From contig JAFSFH010000002.1 in NCBI GenBank assembly GCA_017435305.1, positions 1-64,000 of the forward strand: a DNA stretch of 64,000 nucleotides, read 5' to 3'. The DNA is from Clostridia bacterium (GTDB lineage Bacteria; Bacillota_A; Clostridia; Oscillospirales; Acutalibacteraceae). Positions 52,188 through 60,392 of this stretch are shown here, piece after piece. Within the stretch, counting starts at the first letter, position 1. Every line of letters begins with the position of its first letter. The notes below the pieces were generated by a model that made no database searches, was not told where the DNA came from, and saw nothing but the letters and a program-made list of their open reading frames with translations. Position numbers and translations under genes: made by a program.

Positions 52188-53612
52188 TTATTCTTTGGTT
52201 GTGCGCCATTTGTAAGCGCGACGGAATCCTTTCTGTTCCGCCTCTGCAACAGTAAAGGCGAAACACTCGCCAGGCTGATCTATTTTGACATTGTCATATT
52301 GTTGGTCCATCGGCAAATGATAGATCTTTGTTTCTTGACCCTTTTCGTCGCGACCGATATTACACTTGATTCGGGGAAAGTCGTGGAATTCATTGCTCTC
52401 GATACAAGAAATATGAAGGATATCAGCGAATTTATGAGCAACATCTGAAATGACGGTATTAGTGACAAGAACACCAGAAACATTTTTGCCAGGATTCTCG
52501 ATTTTATATTGAGTGAGAGAACCGTAGAGCTGCATTATGTGCTTCTCGTGTATCTTTTTCTCTTTTGACCAGTATTTACATTGAATGATAAGAGTTTTTT
52601 CGCCCTTTGAGCAAATTAAATCTCTGCCAAGATCCTCAAGCCCCATATATGAACCGTAAAAATCAACTGTATATCCTTGCCGGAGGTATTCATAGCCAAC
52701 ATACAGTTCATAATCTCTGCCGATTTGCCAATTGGATTTTTTACGTGACTCGACATAACGATCTAATGCCAGTTGGTTACGTTCTGTTCTAGTGAGAGCG
52801 TTCCATTCTGCAGACGACAAATATCTTCGTGCAGGGTCATAATCAGTTACATCATCCATTGAGCAATCTAATTCGTGGTAATCCGTTTCGATAACATCTT
52901 GCAACGCAGGATAGAGTGAGATTAAATATTGAAGCTGATAGTCGGCCCATTTTAGTTGCTCAATTCTGGAGCGGGTTTTTTCTTTTAATGCAGTAATAGA
53001 GGCAGCTTTTTTTAGTTCGGCTGAAGTATCGAAAAAAGATAACCATTCGATAAGCATACTAAAATCTGCCGTACACAAATCAGCGTATACGGACGCGAAA
53101 AAAGGAATGCCATCCAGATTGGAGTGTGTTGCTGTAAAGGAGCGGACAAAATAATGTTCAAAATCATATTTATCTAAAACGGCCTGCCGCACTAACAATG
53201 CGGCTTTTTCTTTTATTTGCCGGATTTTAGGTGCGCGATCACGCTCTTGTACATAACGACTATATCGCAAATCATTCTCTGCTCGGGTAATTTCTGTAAG
53301 CAGATAGTCAGACATCAAAGAAGAGGCATAGAGCAGAGGTTTTTGAACGTCCATGTGCTTTGCATATAATTCTTGAACGTCTTTCTCTAACGGGTAAGAG
53401 ATAACACCGGAAAGCTTAGCATCAATGTAATCCTTTAGCACTTTTTTCTGCTCAATGGCAAGGGTGCTGTTTTGCTGTTCTAATTCCTGCAATTTTTGCT
53501 CGAGCTTAGCAATCTTTTTCTTTTTGTCTGCATTACTGCACACATAACCGATTAATACACATACGAGCACAATAACAAGGAAGGTTAAAATGCCAAAAGT
53601 AGACTCATCCAT
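52188..53612 (-). CDS. membrane-anchored Mrr-like nuclease
   Basis: This 474-residue protein has an N-terminal membrane helix (FGILTFLVIVLVCVLIGYV), a coiled coil (about 30-65), a helical middle, and a restriction endonuclease-like domain (about 290-415) with GRDYELYVGYEYLRQG, GLEDLGRDLIC and LIIQCKYW, giving the E...D...QxK core of Mrr-type PD-(D/E)XK nucleases. The gene is more AT-rich than its neighbours. A place between integrase and repressor is typical of phage-borne defence genes. Activity and target are inferred. Confidence 0.78.
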   Translation of the reverse strand: MDESTFGILTFLVIVLVCVLIGYVCSNADKKKKIAKLEQKLQELEQQNSTLAIEQKKVLKDYIDAKLSGVISYPLEKDVQELYAKHMDVQKPLLYASSLMSDYLLTEITRAENDLRYSRYVQERDRAPKIRQIKEKAALLVRQAVLDKYDFEHYFVRSFTATHSNLDGIPFFASVYADLCTADFSMLIEWLSFFDTSAELKKAASITALKEKTRSRIEQLKWADYQLQYLISLYPALQDVIETDYHELDCSMDDVTDYDPARRYLSSAEWNALTRTERNQLALDRYVESRKKSNWQIGRDYELYVGYEYLRQGYTVDFYGSYMGLEDLGRDLICSKGEKTLIIQCKYWSKEKKIHEKHIMQLYGSLTQYKIENPGKNVSGVLVTNTVISDVAHKFADILHISCIESNEFHDFPRIKCNIGRDEKGQETKIYHLPMDQQYDNVKIDQPGECFAFTVAEAEQKGFRRAYKWRTTKE

Positions 53613-53664
53613 TGCAAAATACTCCTATTTTTGAAAATCTACGTACAGAATATTGCCGAGCTGC

Positions 53665-54048
53665 TTACGCAGTCTCGATTTGGGAGGGGGATGCCTCCTC
53701 CTCGATGTCCAGCAGCTTATCCACCGCCGCCTGCAGGGCGGGCTGTGCGCGATAGGCCAGGATCAGCCGCTCCTCGTGAGGGGTCAACACCTTGACCGCG
53801 CCATCCCACAGCCCTCTGTCCGAAAGGACGGAGGGCTTTTGCTTTATGTCGGTTTCGCCGCGCAGGTACTCCACCGACACGCCGAGGAAGTCGGCGATGG
53901 CGTGGATGTATTTTTTGTAGGAAGAGTTCATCCCTTTTTTCCAATTACCAAAAGTAGCGTGTCTTAACCCTAAGTAATCGGTAAGCTCATACTGCTTTTT
54001 CCCGTTGAGCTTCATTTCGTCAATGATTCGTTGTAAACACAGATCCAT
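53665..54048 (-). CDS. phage repressor, XRE family
   Basis: This 127-residue protein has an HTH (QYELTDYLGLRHATFGNWKK), a linker with SVEYLRGETD and a helical C-terminus (LTPHEERLILAYRAQPALQ). It has the size and position of a lysogeny repressor, divergent from the early genes. No LexA-type peptidase domain is present. Operator-like repeats lie upstream. Confidence 0.88.
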   Translation of the reverse strand: MDLCLQRIIDEMKLNGKKQYELTDYLGLRHATFGNWKKGMNSSYKKYIHAIADFLGVSVEYLRGETDIKQKPSVLSDRGLWDGAVKVLTPHEERLILAYRAQPALQAAVDKLLDIEEEASPSQIETA

Positions 54049-54135
54049 AGCAACCTCCTAAAAGTCAACAAAAATGGCGTAATAATTCTGTGCAAAACAA
54101 CGAAAAGCCACATAAATGGTTTTTACGTATTGACA

Positions 54136-54154
54136 AAGTACACATTTGTGGCTT
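54136..54154. promoter_or_regulatory. repressor operator O1
   Basis: AAGTACACATTTGTGGCTT is an imperfect copy of the CAAGTACACA...TGTG motif, 88 bp before the repressor start. Confidence 0.65.
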
Positions 54155-54183
54155 ATTATGTACTTGCGCTGAGGGGCGCTGAC

Positions 54184-54202
54184 AAGTACACAGATGTTTT
54201 GC
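54184..54202. promoter_or_regulatory. repressor operator O2 (half conserved)
   Basis: AAGTACACAGATGTTTTGC keeps the left half of the operator motif. Confidence 0.5.
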
Positions 54203-54226
54203 ACAGGGAAGGGGACTTAGGTGCCG

Positions 54227-54327
54227 GGGTGGTAGCACACCCCGGCGCCGCAGATGCATTTTCCCGTCGCAACAGTCAAGCAGTGATCCGCCTATGATAG
54301 GGCGGGCTGCAGGGCGTGCTACCACCC
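54227..54327. other. long-range inverted repeat
   Basis: GGGTGGTAGCAC (54227-54238) is the exact complement of GTGCTACCACCC (54316-54327), 77 nt apart, enclosing further GC-rich stems. It lies in the 5' region of the repressor transcript and may form a structured leader. Confidence 0.5.
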
Positions 54328-54377
54328 TTTCGTCACCGTTGGAGCGGCTGTAGGAATGCACCAAACCCGTCAGTCGC

Positions 54378-54443
54378 TCACCGGAATGATGATCCGGAGA
54401 CGGAACGGAGGGGCGTCATGAGAAAGTTAAAAAACTTCTCCAT
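54378..54443 (-). CDS. 21-residue leader peptide candidate
   Basis: MEKFFNFLMTPLRSVSGSSF is preceded by a near-ideal AGGAGGTGA 6 nt before the ATG. It lies between the divergent operators and the repressor gene, in the repressor orientation. It is unrecognised; a leader peptide or small membrane-active peptide is possible. Confidence 0.4.
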   Translation of the reverse strand: MEKFFNFLMTPLRSVSGSSFR

Positions 54444-54471
54444 GACACATCACCTCCTGTTTTGTTTTTCG

Positions 54472-54493
54472 CAAGTACACAAATGTGTGCTTG
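54472..54493. promoter_or_regulatory. repressor operator O3
   Basis: CAAGTACACAAATGTGTG and the following CTTG form a 22-bp palindrome with one mismatched pair, the best copy of the motif. Confidence 0.75.
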
Positions 54494-54507
54494 CAACACC
54501 TTTATAA

Positions 54508-54525
54508 CACACATTTGTGTACTTG
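54508..54525. promoter_or_regulatory. repressor operator O4
   Basis: CACACATTTGTGTACTTG is the exact reverse complement of the first 18 bases of O3, spaced 36 bp from it. Both lie before the Cro-like gene. Confidence 0.75.
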
Positions 54526-54555
54526 TCAATCTTTATTTATAAAGGAGGCATCCGT

Positions 54556-54747
54556 ATGGGAGCGTGGATTGCTGAGGTCATCGGCAAAATGCACGTGCAC
54601 AAGATTACCCAAACCGCCTTGGCGGAGCACATGGGTGTGCGCCGTGACTATATCAGTCGAGTCCTCAACGGCGGGAGAAATCCATCGGAGGAAACGGCGG
54701 CTAAAATTGTAGCGGCTGTAGATGAGATGATCGCCGAGAAGGCGTAA
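54556..54747 (+). CDS. Cro-like HTH protein
   Basis: This 63-residue protein is nearly all HTH: HKITQTALAEHMGVRRDYIS followed by RVLNGGRNPSEETAAKI. It is divergent from the repressor and probably the first early regulator. AAAGGAGG precedes the ATG. Confidence 0.85.
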   Translation: MGAWIAEVIGKMHVHKITQTALAEHMGVRRDYISRVLNGGRNPSEETAAKIVAAVDEMIAEKA

Positions 54748-54750
54748 GAG

Positions 54751-54808
54751 GGACAACCCCTCCGTCACGGCGTAGCCGTGCCACCTCCCCTTGCACAGGG
54801 GAGGCTTA
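54751..54808. repeat. short palindromic repeat
   Basis: GGACAACCCCTCCGTCACGG, then CGTAGCCGTGCCACCTCCCC and a GGGGAGGC partner. It lies just after the Cro-like gene. Confidence 0.85.
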
Positions 54809-54845
54809 GGAGAAGTGAGAAAGATAAGAAAGGATGTGGAGGAGA

Positions 54846-55103
54846 ATGGCAGAGAGAAAACGAGCAGTAACGCTGGAGGATATCGAGGCGTTGAATAAGG
54901 AGATGTTGGTGCCGACCGACATTGCCGGGTTCTTGGGCTGTTCGCCCTATACCATCAACGTGGCCACCCGTGATGGAAAAAACCCGTTTCCGTTTCCGGT
55001 CATTCGGATGGGGAATCGGGTGAGGATCCCGAAACGGTTGTTTGTAGTGGCCATGCGCGGGGAGAGTCCCGTATCCCGCGTGCCCGAGGAGGTGGCCGGA
55101 TGA
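54846..55103 (+). CDS. excisionase-like HTH protein
   Basis: This 85-residue protein has a winged-HTH pattern (MLVPTDIAGFLGCSPYTINV, then FPFPVIRMGNRVRIPKRLF) like phage Xis/helix-turn-helix proteins that use a MerR-type fold. It may direct excision or early regulation. GGAGG precedes ATG 54846; its stop overlaps the next start. Confidence 0.75.
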   Translation: MAERKRAVTLEDIEALNKEMLVPTDIAGFLGCSPYTINVATRDGKNPFPFPVIRMGNRVRIPKRLFVVAMRGESPVSRVPEEVAG

Positions 55104-55600
55104 GTGAGAACGTGAGCGCTGCCACCACGGTGACGTTGGAGGAGCTGCCTGTGTACGTGGTGCAGACGTCGTCTGCGGACGGGAACTCCCTCCGTCTTCC
55201 GCCTGCGGCGGAATCCACCTCCCTCGAGGAGGGAGGCTACGGCGTGGCCGCGGAAGAGGTGAGTGCTGAGGAGCTGGAAAGGCTCAGCGGTATGTGGGTG
55301 GAGGATCCCGCCCCCTATCTGGTGGATATGCGGCATCCCGTCGTCCGCGAGGAGTGGGACAAACGGCAGCTGAGGCTGGGGCGATTACCGTGGGCGCCGG
55401 AGCCGCTGCGGGAGCGGCGACAATTCGACCGCGAAATGGTGGCGAAGTACGGGCGGATCTATCCGCCGCCCAAGCGCGCCAAGTGGGTGCTCGCCACCCA
55501 CGACATTATCGACCAGCAGGAGGAGCGGGAGAGACGTCGTAAGATGGACGCTGTCCGCCAGCCTGTCTATGAGGAGGTATATATCGATGAAGAGATATGA
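55100..55600 (+). CDS. hypothetical phage protein with embedded repeat
   Basis: This 166-residue protein is unrecognised. An acidic N-terminus is followed by residues 28-47 (NSLRLPPAAESTSLEEGGYG) encoded entirely by a copy of the dispersed palindromic repeat (55185-55236), kept in frame. The C-terminal half (VREEWDKRQLRLGRLPWAPE, basic helices) probably holds the functional part. ATG overlaps the upstream stop. Confidence 0.7.
   Translation: MSENVSAATTVTLEELPVYVVQTSSADGNSLRLPPAAESTSLEEGGYGVAAEEVSAEELERLSGMWVEDPAPYLVDMRHPVVREEWDKRQLRLGRLPWAPEPLRERRQFDREMVAKYGRIYPPPKRAKWVLATHDIIDQQEERERRRKMDAVRQPVYEEVYIDEEI
55185..55236. repeat. palindromic repeat inside a coding region
   Basis: CTCCCTCCGTCTTCCGCCTG...CACCTCCCTCGAGGAGGGAGGC follows the family layout and lies wholly within the 55100 gene without breaking its frame. 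Confidence 0.85.
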
Positions 55601-55793
55601 AAGAATCGCGCTGATCGCGTTTGTGCTGCTGTGCGCCGCCGCCTTTGTAGGCGTGGTGGCCATGGACATCACCGACAACCTGTGGCCGGAGGGTCTGCTG
55701 ATCGGCGCCGGCGTGGGCGCCGCCGTTCTCATCGGCGCCGTGGTACGGCGCTGGGAGAAGGAGAACGGCGAGGACGCGCACCTGTTCTTTTGA
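55587..55793 (+). CDS. small two-helix membrane protein
   Basis: This 68-residue protein has two hydrophobic segments (IALIAFVLLCAAAFVGVVAM and LLIGAGVGAAVLIGAVV) joined by a short loop. Unrecognised. A GAGGAGG lies upstream within the 3' end of the preceding gene, which the start overlaps. Confidence 0.65.
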   Translation: MKRYERIALIAFVLLCAAAFVGVVAMDITDNLWPEGLLIGAGVGAAVLIGAVVRRWEKENGEDAHLFF

Positions 55794-55796
55794 GGG

Positions 55797-55868
55797 GGAC
55801 GCCTGCGGGCGGGAGGAATCCCCCCTGTCGCCTGACGGCGACATCCCCCCTTTAGGCAAGGGGGGCTA
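55797..55868. repeat. short palindromic repeat, second type
   Basis: GCCTGCGGGCGGGAGGAATC, then a GTCGCC/GGCGAC stem and CCCCCCTTTAGGCAAGGGGG. The same type occurs at 63559-63622. Confidence 0.85.
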
Positions 55869-55933
55869 TGAGAAAAAAACGGTGAAAAATTGAGTCGATT
55901 TTAACGGTACCTTAAAAACGCCAAAAGTCCGCG

Positions 55934-55961
55934 AAAACAGGGGGCTTTCCGCCCCCTGTTG
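55934..55961. terminator. hairpin before replication gene
   Basis: AACAGGGGGC pairs with GCCCCCTGTT around TTTCC. It has no T run and may be a pause or a replication signal. Confidence 0.5.
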
Positions 55962-56020
55962 CGGACTTGCTAAAGGTATTAATTCACCGACCGAGGAAGG
56001 ATAAGGAGAGGAGGGAGCGC

Positions 56021-56818
56021 GTGTATATCCGGAGGACGTGGAGAGCCGGACGGACCGTAGAGGTAAAAAAGACCTATTCTGCGAGATATGGCCGGAAGTT
56101 GCCACGGGGAGAGAATATACGAAAAACGACGCCGAACCAGGAGATCGTTAATCAACGTGCTGCGGTGGCGGAACTGCGGAGGATCATCAACGCCAACTTT
56201 GGGCCAGGGGACTGGCACGCCATCTTTACATACCCCAAGAGCGGACCCGCACCCACGCCGCAGCAGGCAAAACGGGATATCGATCTCTTTCTCCGTCGAC
56301 TGCGCAAACTGTATCCCGAATACGACAGCGTTCTGAAGTACGTGGAAACAACGGAATACAAGAAAAAGCGCATACACCATCACACGGTGATCCCCAACCT
56401 GCCGGGCGGGATGAAGCCGGTGAAGAGAGAGTGGAAGCGGTTGCTGGCCGAGACGTATTACACCGAAGAGGAGCGGGAGCGGGGAGAGCCGCTGCATCTG
56501 CGCTTTCCCTGGTCCGAGCTGGACGATAGCGGGCAGTACGGCAAGCTGGCGGAGTATCTCATTAAGGAGACCAACCAGAGCCGCAACGACCCCGACGCCG
56601 TCTGCAAGCGACGGTACCGACAGAGCCGTAACCTCATCCACCCCAAGCCGGTGGTGGAGATCATCGGCGCCACAAAATGGAGAAAGGAGGCGGCACAGCG
56701 CAAGGGATTCTATATCGATAAAAACGCCAGCTTTGAGGGCATCAGCGAAAAGAACGGGCTACCGGTGCAGGAGATCATTTACGTGGAGATCGCACGGGTG
56801 GCGCGGATGAGGTGTTAA
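56021..56818 (+). CDS. HUH-type replication initiation protein
   Basis: This protein of about 265 residues has a putative HUH pair in KKRIHHHTVI and a downstream YLIKETNQ segment with a Tyr, as in rolling-circle Rep-like proteins encoded in phages and elements of Clostridia. The N-terminus is basic (VYIRRTWRAGRTVEVKKTYS). GTG 56021 is chosen because GGAGGGAG precedes it; a TTG 54 bp upstream is less likely. It should act at the phage origin. Confidence 0.72.
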   Translation: MYIRRTWRAGRTVEVKKTYSARYGRKLPRGENIRKTTPNQEIVNQRAAVAELRRIINANFGPGDWHAIFTYPKSGPAPTPQQAKRDIDLFLRRLRKLYPEYDSVLKYVETTEYKKKRIHHHTVIPNLPGGMKPVKREWKRLLAETYYTEEERERGEPLHLRFPWSELDDSGQYGKLAEYLIKETNQSRNDPDAVCKRRYRQSRNLIHPKPVVEIIGATKWRKEAAQRKGFYIDKNASFEGISEKNGLPVQEIIYVEIARVARMRC

Positions 56819-56860
56819 GAAAGCAATTAGTGATATTTCACCAGAAAGGAGGCGGAATGC

Positions 56861-57235
56861 ATGAAGGCACCTGTGGAGGACAGCGCCGCCTTTATGAACA
56901 TACCCCTGTCTGCCCAGGCTCTGTGGTTCCATCTATGTATCAGAGCCGAGTGGGACGGACTACACTATCGCATACGGAAACAGTACGCCCATCACGTTCG
57001 GGAGGATATCGGCGCCACGGCGGACGACGTGCGCACCCTGATCCGCAACGAGCTGATACTGGACTATGAGGGATATATCTATCTGGAAAACGTGGCGCTG
57101 TATCCCGGTCCGGTGACGTGCGAAAACGGCGTGAAGGAGGTGGAGCACATTTTCCCCGGCACCCGCCTGCAGTTCCTGCGGGAGCGGGTCAGCGAATACC
57201 GACAGCGGTCGGTGTTTGATTTGGACAATTCGTAA
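56861..57235 (+). CDS. hypothetical phage protein, replisome-organizer-like
   Basis: This 124-residue protein has a winged-HTH-like pattern (FMNIPLSAQALWFHLCIRAE, then IGATADDVRTLIRNELILDY) seen at the start of phage replisome organizer/DnaD-like proteins, but it ends early (RQRSVFDLDNS). AAAGGAGG precedes the start. It follows the Rep-like gene. Confidence 0.7.
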   Translation: MKAPVEDSAAFMNIPLSAQALWFHLCIRAEWDGLHYRIRKQYAHHVREDIGATADDVRTLIRNELILDYEGYIYLENVALYPGPVTCENGVKEVEHIFPGTRLQFLRERVSEYRQRSVFDLDNS

Positions 57236-57341
57236 GAAAGGATGGCGGGGCGGCGCCGAGATGGCAGAAAGCCAACGTTGCCGTGCCGCTCCCCCGAGAA
57301 AGGCGATGCCTTTCTCACAACGTAAGAAAGAATGATTAGAA

Positions 57342-58694
57342 ATGAGTAAACTGTTTGAAATGGCAAATGACACGGAGCGGGGTAAGTTGGTATACATACC
57401 CACCGACTGCATCGAACCTCACCCCGACAACCCCCGCAAGGATCTGGGAGATCTGACTGAGCTGGCGGACAGCATCCGCCAAAACGGAATCCTGCAGAAC
57501 CTAACGGTGGTACCGACAGAGGTGGCAGGGAAATACACCGCCCTCATCGGTCACCGCCGTCTGGCTGCCGCCAAGCTGGCGGGGCTGACCGAGGTGCCCT
57601 GTGTGGTGGCGGAGATGGAGTATCGGGAGCAGCTGCAGACCATGCTGCAGGAGAATATGCAGCGGACGGATCTGACGGTATATGAGCAGGCTCGCGGATT
57701 TCAGATGATGCTGGATCTGGGCGACACGGTAGAGAGTCTGGCGGAGAAATCCGGCTTTTCCCAGTCTACCATCCGTCGCCGCGTGAAGTTGCTGGATCTG
57801 GATGAAAAGGCGTTCAAGAAATCGGTGGAGCGGGGTGCCACTCTGGCGGACTATGCCGAGCTGGACAAGCTGGAGGATCCCGTAGAGAAGAACAAGGTGC
57901 TGGACCACATCGGTACCGTGAACTTCCGCAGCGAGTTAGCCCGTGCGCTGGATCGGCAAAAGACCAAGAAGCGTCTGGATGCGTGGCGGGAACGGCTGTC
58001 CATCTTCGCTACAGAGGTGAAAAGCAAAGACGGCTACGTCAACTACGAATGGATCTCAACCTATAATGATCCGGAGAATTATACCCCGCCGAAGGATGCA
58101 GACAAAGTGGAGTATTTCTTTAACATCGACAAGTGGGGTTCGCTCTATCTGCTGAAAAAGCAGGAGGAAACGGACACATCGGCGGAGGATGAAGAACGCG
58201 CCGCCCGCCAAGAGGCTGCTGCCCGAGAGAACGCCCGTCGAGAGGAGCTGAAAGAGGCGTCGGCGCGTGCCTACCACCTGCGCGCGGAATTTGTAAAGGG
58301 CGTGTGTCCCGCCGACGTGAAGGAGTACCTGAGCGAGATTATGGCGTACTGGATGTATCTGTGTACCACGACGTATGTGTGTATCGATGAGGACGATATC
58401 ATCGCCACCTTCAGATTGCAAGTATACGAAGATGAGAACGAGTTTGAATGCGTCCACCTTGAGGACTGCCGTGCGGCGACAAAGACTCCGGAGTGGGCGT
58501 TGTGGAAGATGATCTGGATGAGCATCGGTGACGACGAAAATACAAAATACGCCGATTACTGGGGCCGATATGAAGAAAGCAGAACGCTGGATGCCATCTA
58601 CGGTCTGTTGGTCGCGTTGGGATACGAGCTGTCCGATGAAGAAAAACAGCTGCAGGACGGCACCCATCCGCTGTTTAAAAAGGAGGATGCGTGA
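57342..58694 (+). CDS. ParB/RepB/Spo0J-like protein
   Basis: This 450-residue protein has the ParB N-terminal domain (EPHPDNPRKDLGDLTELADS, LIGHRRLAAAKLAG, QENMQRTDLTVYEQARGFQM) and HTH (LAEKSGFSQSTIRRRVKLL). The long acidic C-terminal half (about 230-450), with a coiled coil (RAARQEAAARENARREELKE), is phage-specific. No ParA is present. Similar domains occur at 15767. AAGAATG-type spacing precedes the ATG weakly. Confidence 0.88.
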   Translation: MSKLFEMANDTERGKLVYIPTDCIEPHPDNPRKDLGDLTELADSIRQNGILQNLTVVPTEVAGKYTALIGHRRLAAAKLAGLTEVPCVVAEMEYREQLQTMLQENMQRTDLTVYEQARGFQMMLDLGDTVESLAEKSGFSQSTIRRRVKLLDLDEKAFKKSVERGATLADYAELDKLEDPVEKNKVLDHIGTVNFRSELARALDRQKTKKRLDAWRERLSIFATEVKSKDGYVNYEWISTYNDPENYTPPKDADKVEYFFNIDKWGSLYLLKKQEETDTSAEDEERAARQEAAARENARREELKEASARAYHLRAEFVKGVCPADVKEYLSEIMAYWMYLCTTTYVCIDEDDIIATFRLQVYEDENEFECVHLEDCRAATKTPEWALWKMIWMSIGDDENTKYADYWGRYEESRTLDAIYGLLVALGYELSDEEKQLQDGTHPLFKKEDA

Positions 58695-59086
58695 TGGGCA
58701 GGCTGATACGTAATCTGGACGTGCTGCAGGTGATTAAGAATTACTTTATTTCCTGCGCGGAGCAGAACGAATACTGTGTGGATATCACCGAGGCCAACGT
58801 GGAGCTGCAGCGATTGGTGGAGGAGATCCCCTCCCAGGCCAGCGTAGAGATCGGCCAGCCGGTTTGGTTTCTGTTGGACTGTGATGAAGAAGGATGGCTA
58901 CTATCGGAGGAACGGGTGTGCGCGGTAGGAGAAAACGGATTCTATGTGCCCACCCAGTTGTGTCCCGATTACGATCCGACGGATCTCAACTACACGCCGT
59001 ATGAGGCTATAGGTGGCCGTGTGTTTTTGACAAAGGACGTCGCCGTTGCCGCGAAAGCCGCCAAGGAGGTGAGGGCGGATGAGTAA
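58694..59086 (+). CDS. hypothetical phage protein
   Basis: This 130-residue protein starts MGRLIRNLDVLQVIKNYF and has GQPVWFLLDCDEEGWLLSEE, YTPYEAIGGRVFLTKDVAVA. Similar proteins are common in clostridial phages with no known role; a metal- or DNA-binding function is not evident. It overlaps the ParB stop and the next start. Confidence 0.75.
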   Translation: MGRLIRNLDVLQVIKNYFISCAEQNEYCVDITEANVELQRLVEEIPSQASVEIGQPVWFLLDCDEEGWLLSEERVCAVGENGFYVPTQLCPDYDPTDLNYTPYEAIGGRVFLTKDVAVAAKAAKEVRADE

Positions 59087-59297
59087 GACGGTGGAATATC
59101 GGTGCAACGTGTGCGGGAAGCTGCTGAAGGGCACCGATGAGCGCACCGTGAAAAACGAGAGCGCCCTGCTGCGGCTGTGGGCTCCCGGGGAGACCCGAGC
59201 CGGAGCGGGTCAGCGGTTCGATCTGTGCCTGGAGCACTTCGATGCGTTCGTCACGTTTTTGGAGACCGGAAGACCCAGGGAGGAGGATGGAGAATGA
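59079..59297 (+). CDS. small putative zinc-binding phage protein
   Basis: This 72-residue protein has CNVCGK near residue 9 and a later DLCLEHFDAF, a likely Cys/His metal site. Function unknown. It overlaps both neighbours in a tight run. Confidence 0.7.
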   Translation: MSKTVEYRCNVCGKLLKGTDERTVKNESALLRLWAPGETRAGAGQRFDLCLEHFDAFVTFLETGRPREEDGE

Positions 59298-59752
59298 AAG
59301 TGAAGGTAACAATTGGACAGCGGAGCGGAAAGCGGTTAGCGTTGCAACAGGCGGGCCTGCTGCCGGATAACACCGCGTCGATCTGGAACCATCTGGAGGA
59401 AGATGGAGACCCAAAGCTGATTTTGCGGTGCCGCAAATGCGGCGCTAAGGCGGACTGCTTTATCCACGGTCGCGACGACTGGTGGCCGGCAACCGAGCCG
59501 GCGTATTGTTCGGCCTGTGGTGCACGAAACCCACGACCTATGGAGAATATGTGGATTATCGTGGAGCCTCCCACCGGCGACCAACTGAAGGTCCAGTGTT
59601 CCGACTGCAAAGGTTTCTTTGTAGCGCACGATCATTTAATGCCGCCGAATGTTTGCCCCATCTGCGGCATCCCTAAAAAGGGCGGTCGATTCAAAGAGGG
59701 CATTCAATTAGCAAAGGAGGCGACTGATGATGGGATGGATTCGGCAGAATAA
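59294..59752 (+). CDS. multi-zinc-ribbon phage protein
   Basis: This 152-residue protein has four CxxC pairs (CRKCGAKADC, CSACGARN, CSDCKGF, CPICGIPK), suggesting two zinc-ribbon folds. Similar proteins are common in phages of Clostridia; role unknown. ATG overlaps the upstream stop. Confidence 0.72.
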   Translation: MKVKVTIGQRSGKRLALQQAGLLPDNTASIWNHLEEDGDPKLILRCRKCGAKADCFIHGRDDWWPATEPAYCSACGARNPRPMENMWIIVEPPTGDQLKVQCSDCKGFFVAHDHLMPPNVCPICGIPKKGGRFKEGIQLAKEATDDGMDSAE

Positions 59753-60392
59753 CCCCGAGCATTTGCCAGGATGGGTGTGTGAGCAGTGCGGGTCGCTGGT
59801 GGTAACGGCGGATCCCGATGCTCCGCCGCCCTGTGAATGTAGAGCCTGCGGAGCGGGAGGGGACAATCCCTCCGACCTCGCTACGCTCGGCCACCTCCCT
59901 TTACACAAGGGAGGCACGCCGCCCATGGCGGCTAAGGAGCGGCTGAAGATGCCTGCCTCTGCAGAAGAGCCGGACATATTTACCGACATCACGGGGCGGG
60001 AGTCTATTATCGAGGGCATCCGCCGCGCACAGGTGGAAGCGGAGCGGCGATGCATCCAGGCTAACGCTGTGTTGATCAATGACGAGATGTTCTTCTCAAA
60101 ATTGCCGTTTCCACCGCACGGCGAGGTGAAGATGATCTGCGGCCTGAAGGCGTTTTACTGCCCCACGTTGCCGCCCGACGTTTCCTTCGCGGTGTGCGAG
60201 GTGCCGCCAAGAGAGCGCGATGCTGACGATAACGTAGACGTCGATAAAGCTATGGCGTTTATTGAAAGTTACGCTTTCGCTGACAGCAAGGAGATCTACA
60301 CGAACGGCTCCGAACTTGTCCAGCTGTTTAGGGTAAAACAGGCTCTCGTAGACAAGGCATACAATGGGCTTTTTGAGGGTGGTGGCGGATAA
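59727..60392 (+). CDS. hypothetical phage protein with embedded repeat
   Basis: This 221-residue protein has an N-terminal zinc ribbon (CEQCGS...CECRACG, about 18-42), then residues about 46-65 (NPSDLATLGHLPLHKGGTPP) encoded by a palindromic repeat, and a larger unrecognised domain (GLKAFYCPTLPPDVSFAVCE). The repeat lies precisely in the linker between them, so it may be tolerated. Confidence 0.7.
   Translation: MMGWIRQNNPEHLPGWVCEQCGSLVVTADPDAPPPCECRACGAGGDNPSDLATLGHLPLHKGGTPPMAAKERLKMPASAEEPDIFTDITGRESIIEGIRRAQVEAERRCIQANAVLINDEMFFSKLPFPPHGEVKMICGLKAFYCPTLPPDVSFAVCEVPPRERDADDNVDVDKAMAFIESYAFADSKEIYTNGSELVQLFRVKQALVDKAYNGLFEGGGG
59859..59923. repeat. palindromic repeat inside a coding region
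   Basis: GGGACAATCCCTCCGACCTCG...CGGCCACCTCCC...GGGAGGC has the family layout (compare 54751-54808) and keeps the frame of the 59727 gene. Confidence 0.85.

Noticed and set aside
54317..54507. 63-codon plus-strand open frame between repressor and Cro-like gene
   Set aside because: No ribosome site and it runs across operators and the inverted repeat; the minus-strand 21-codon ORF is the better candidate there.
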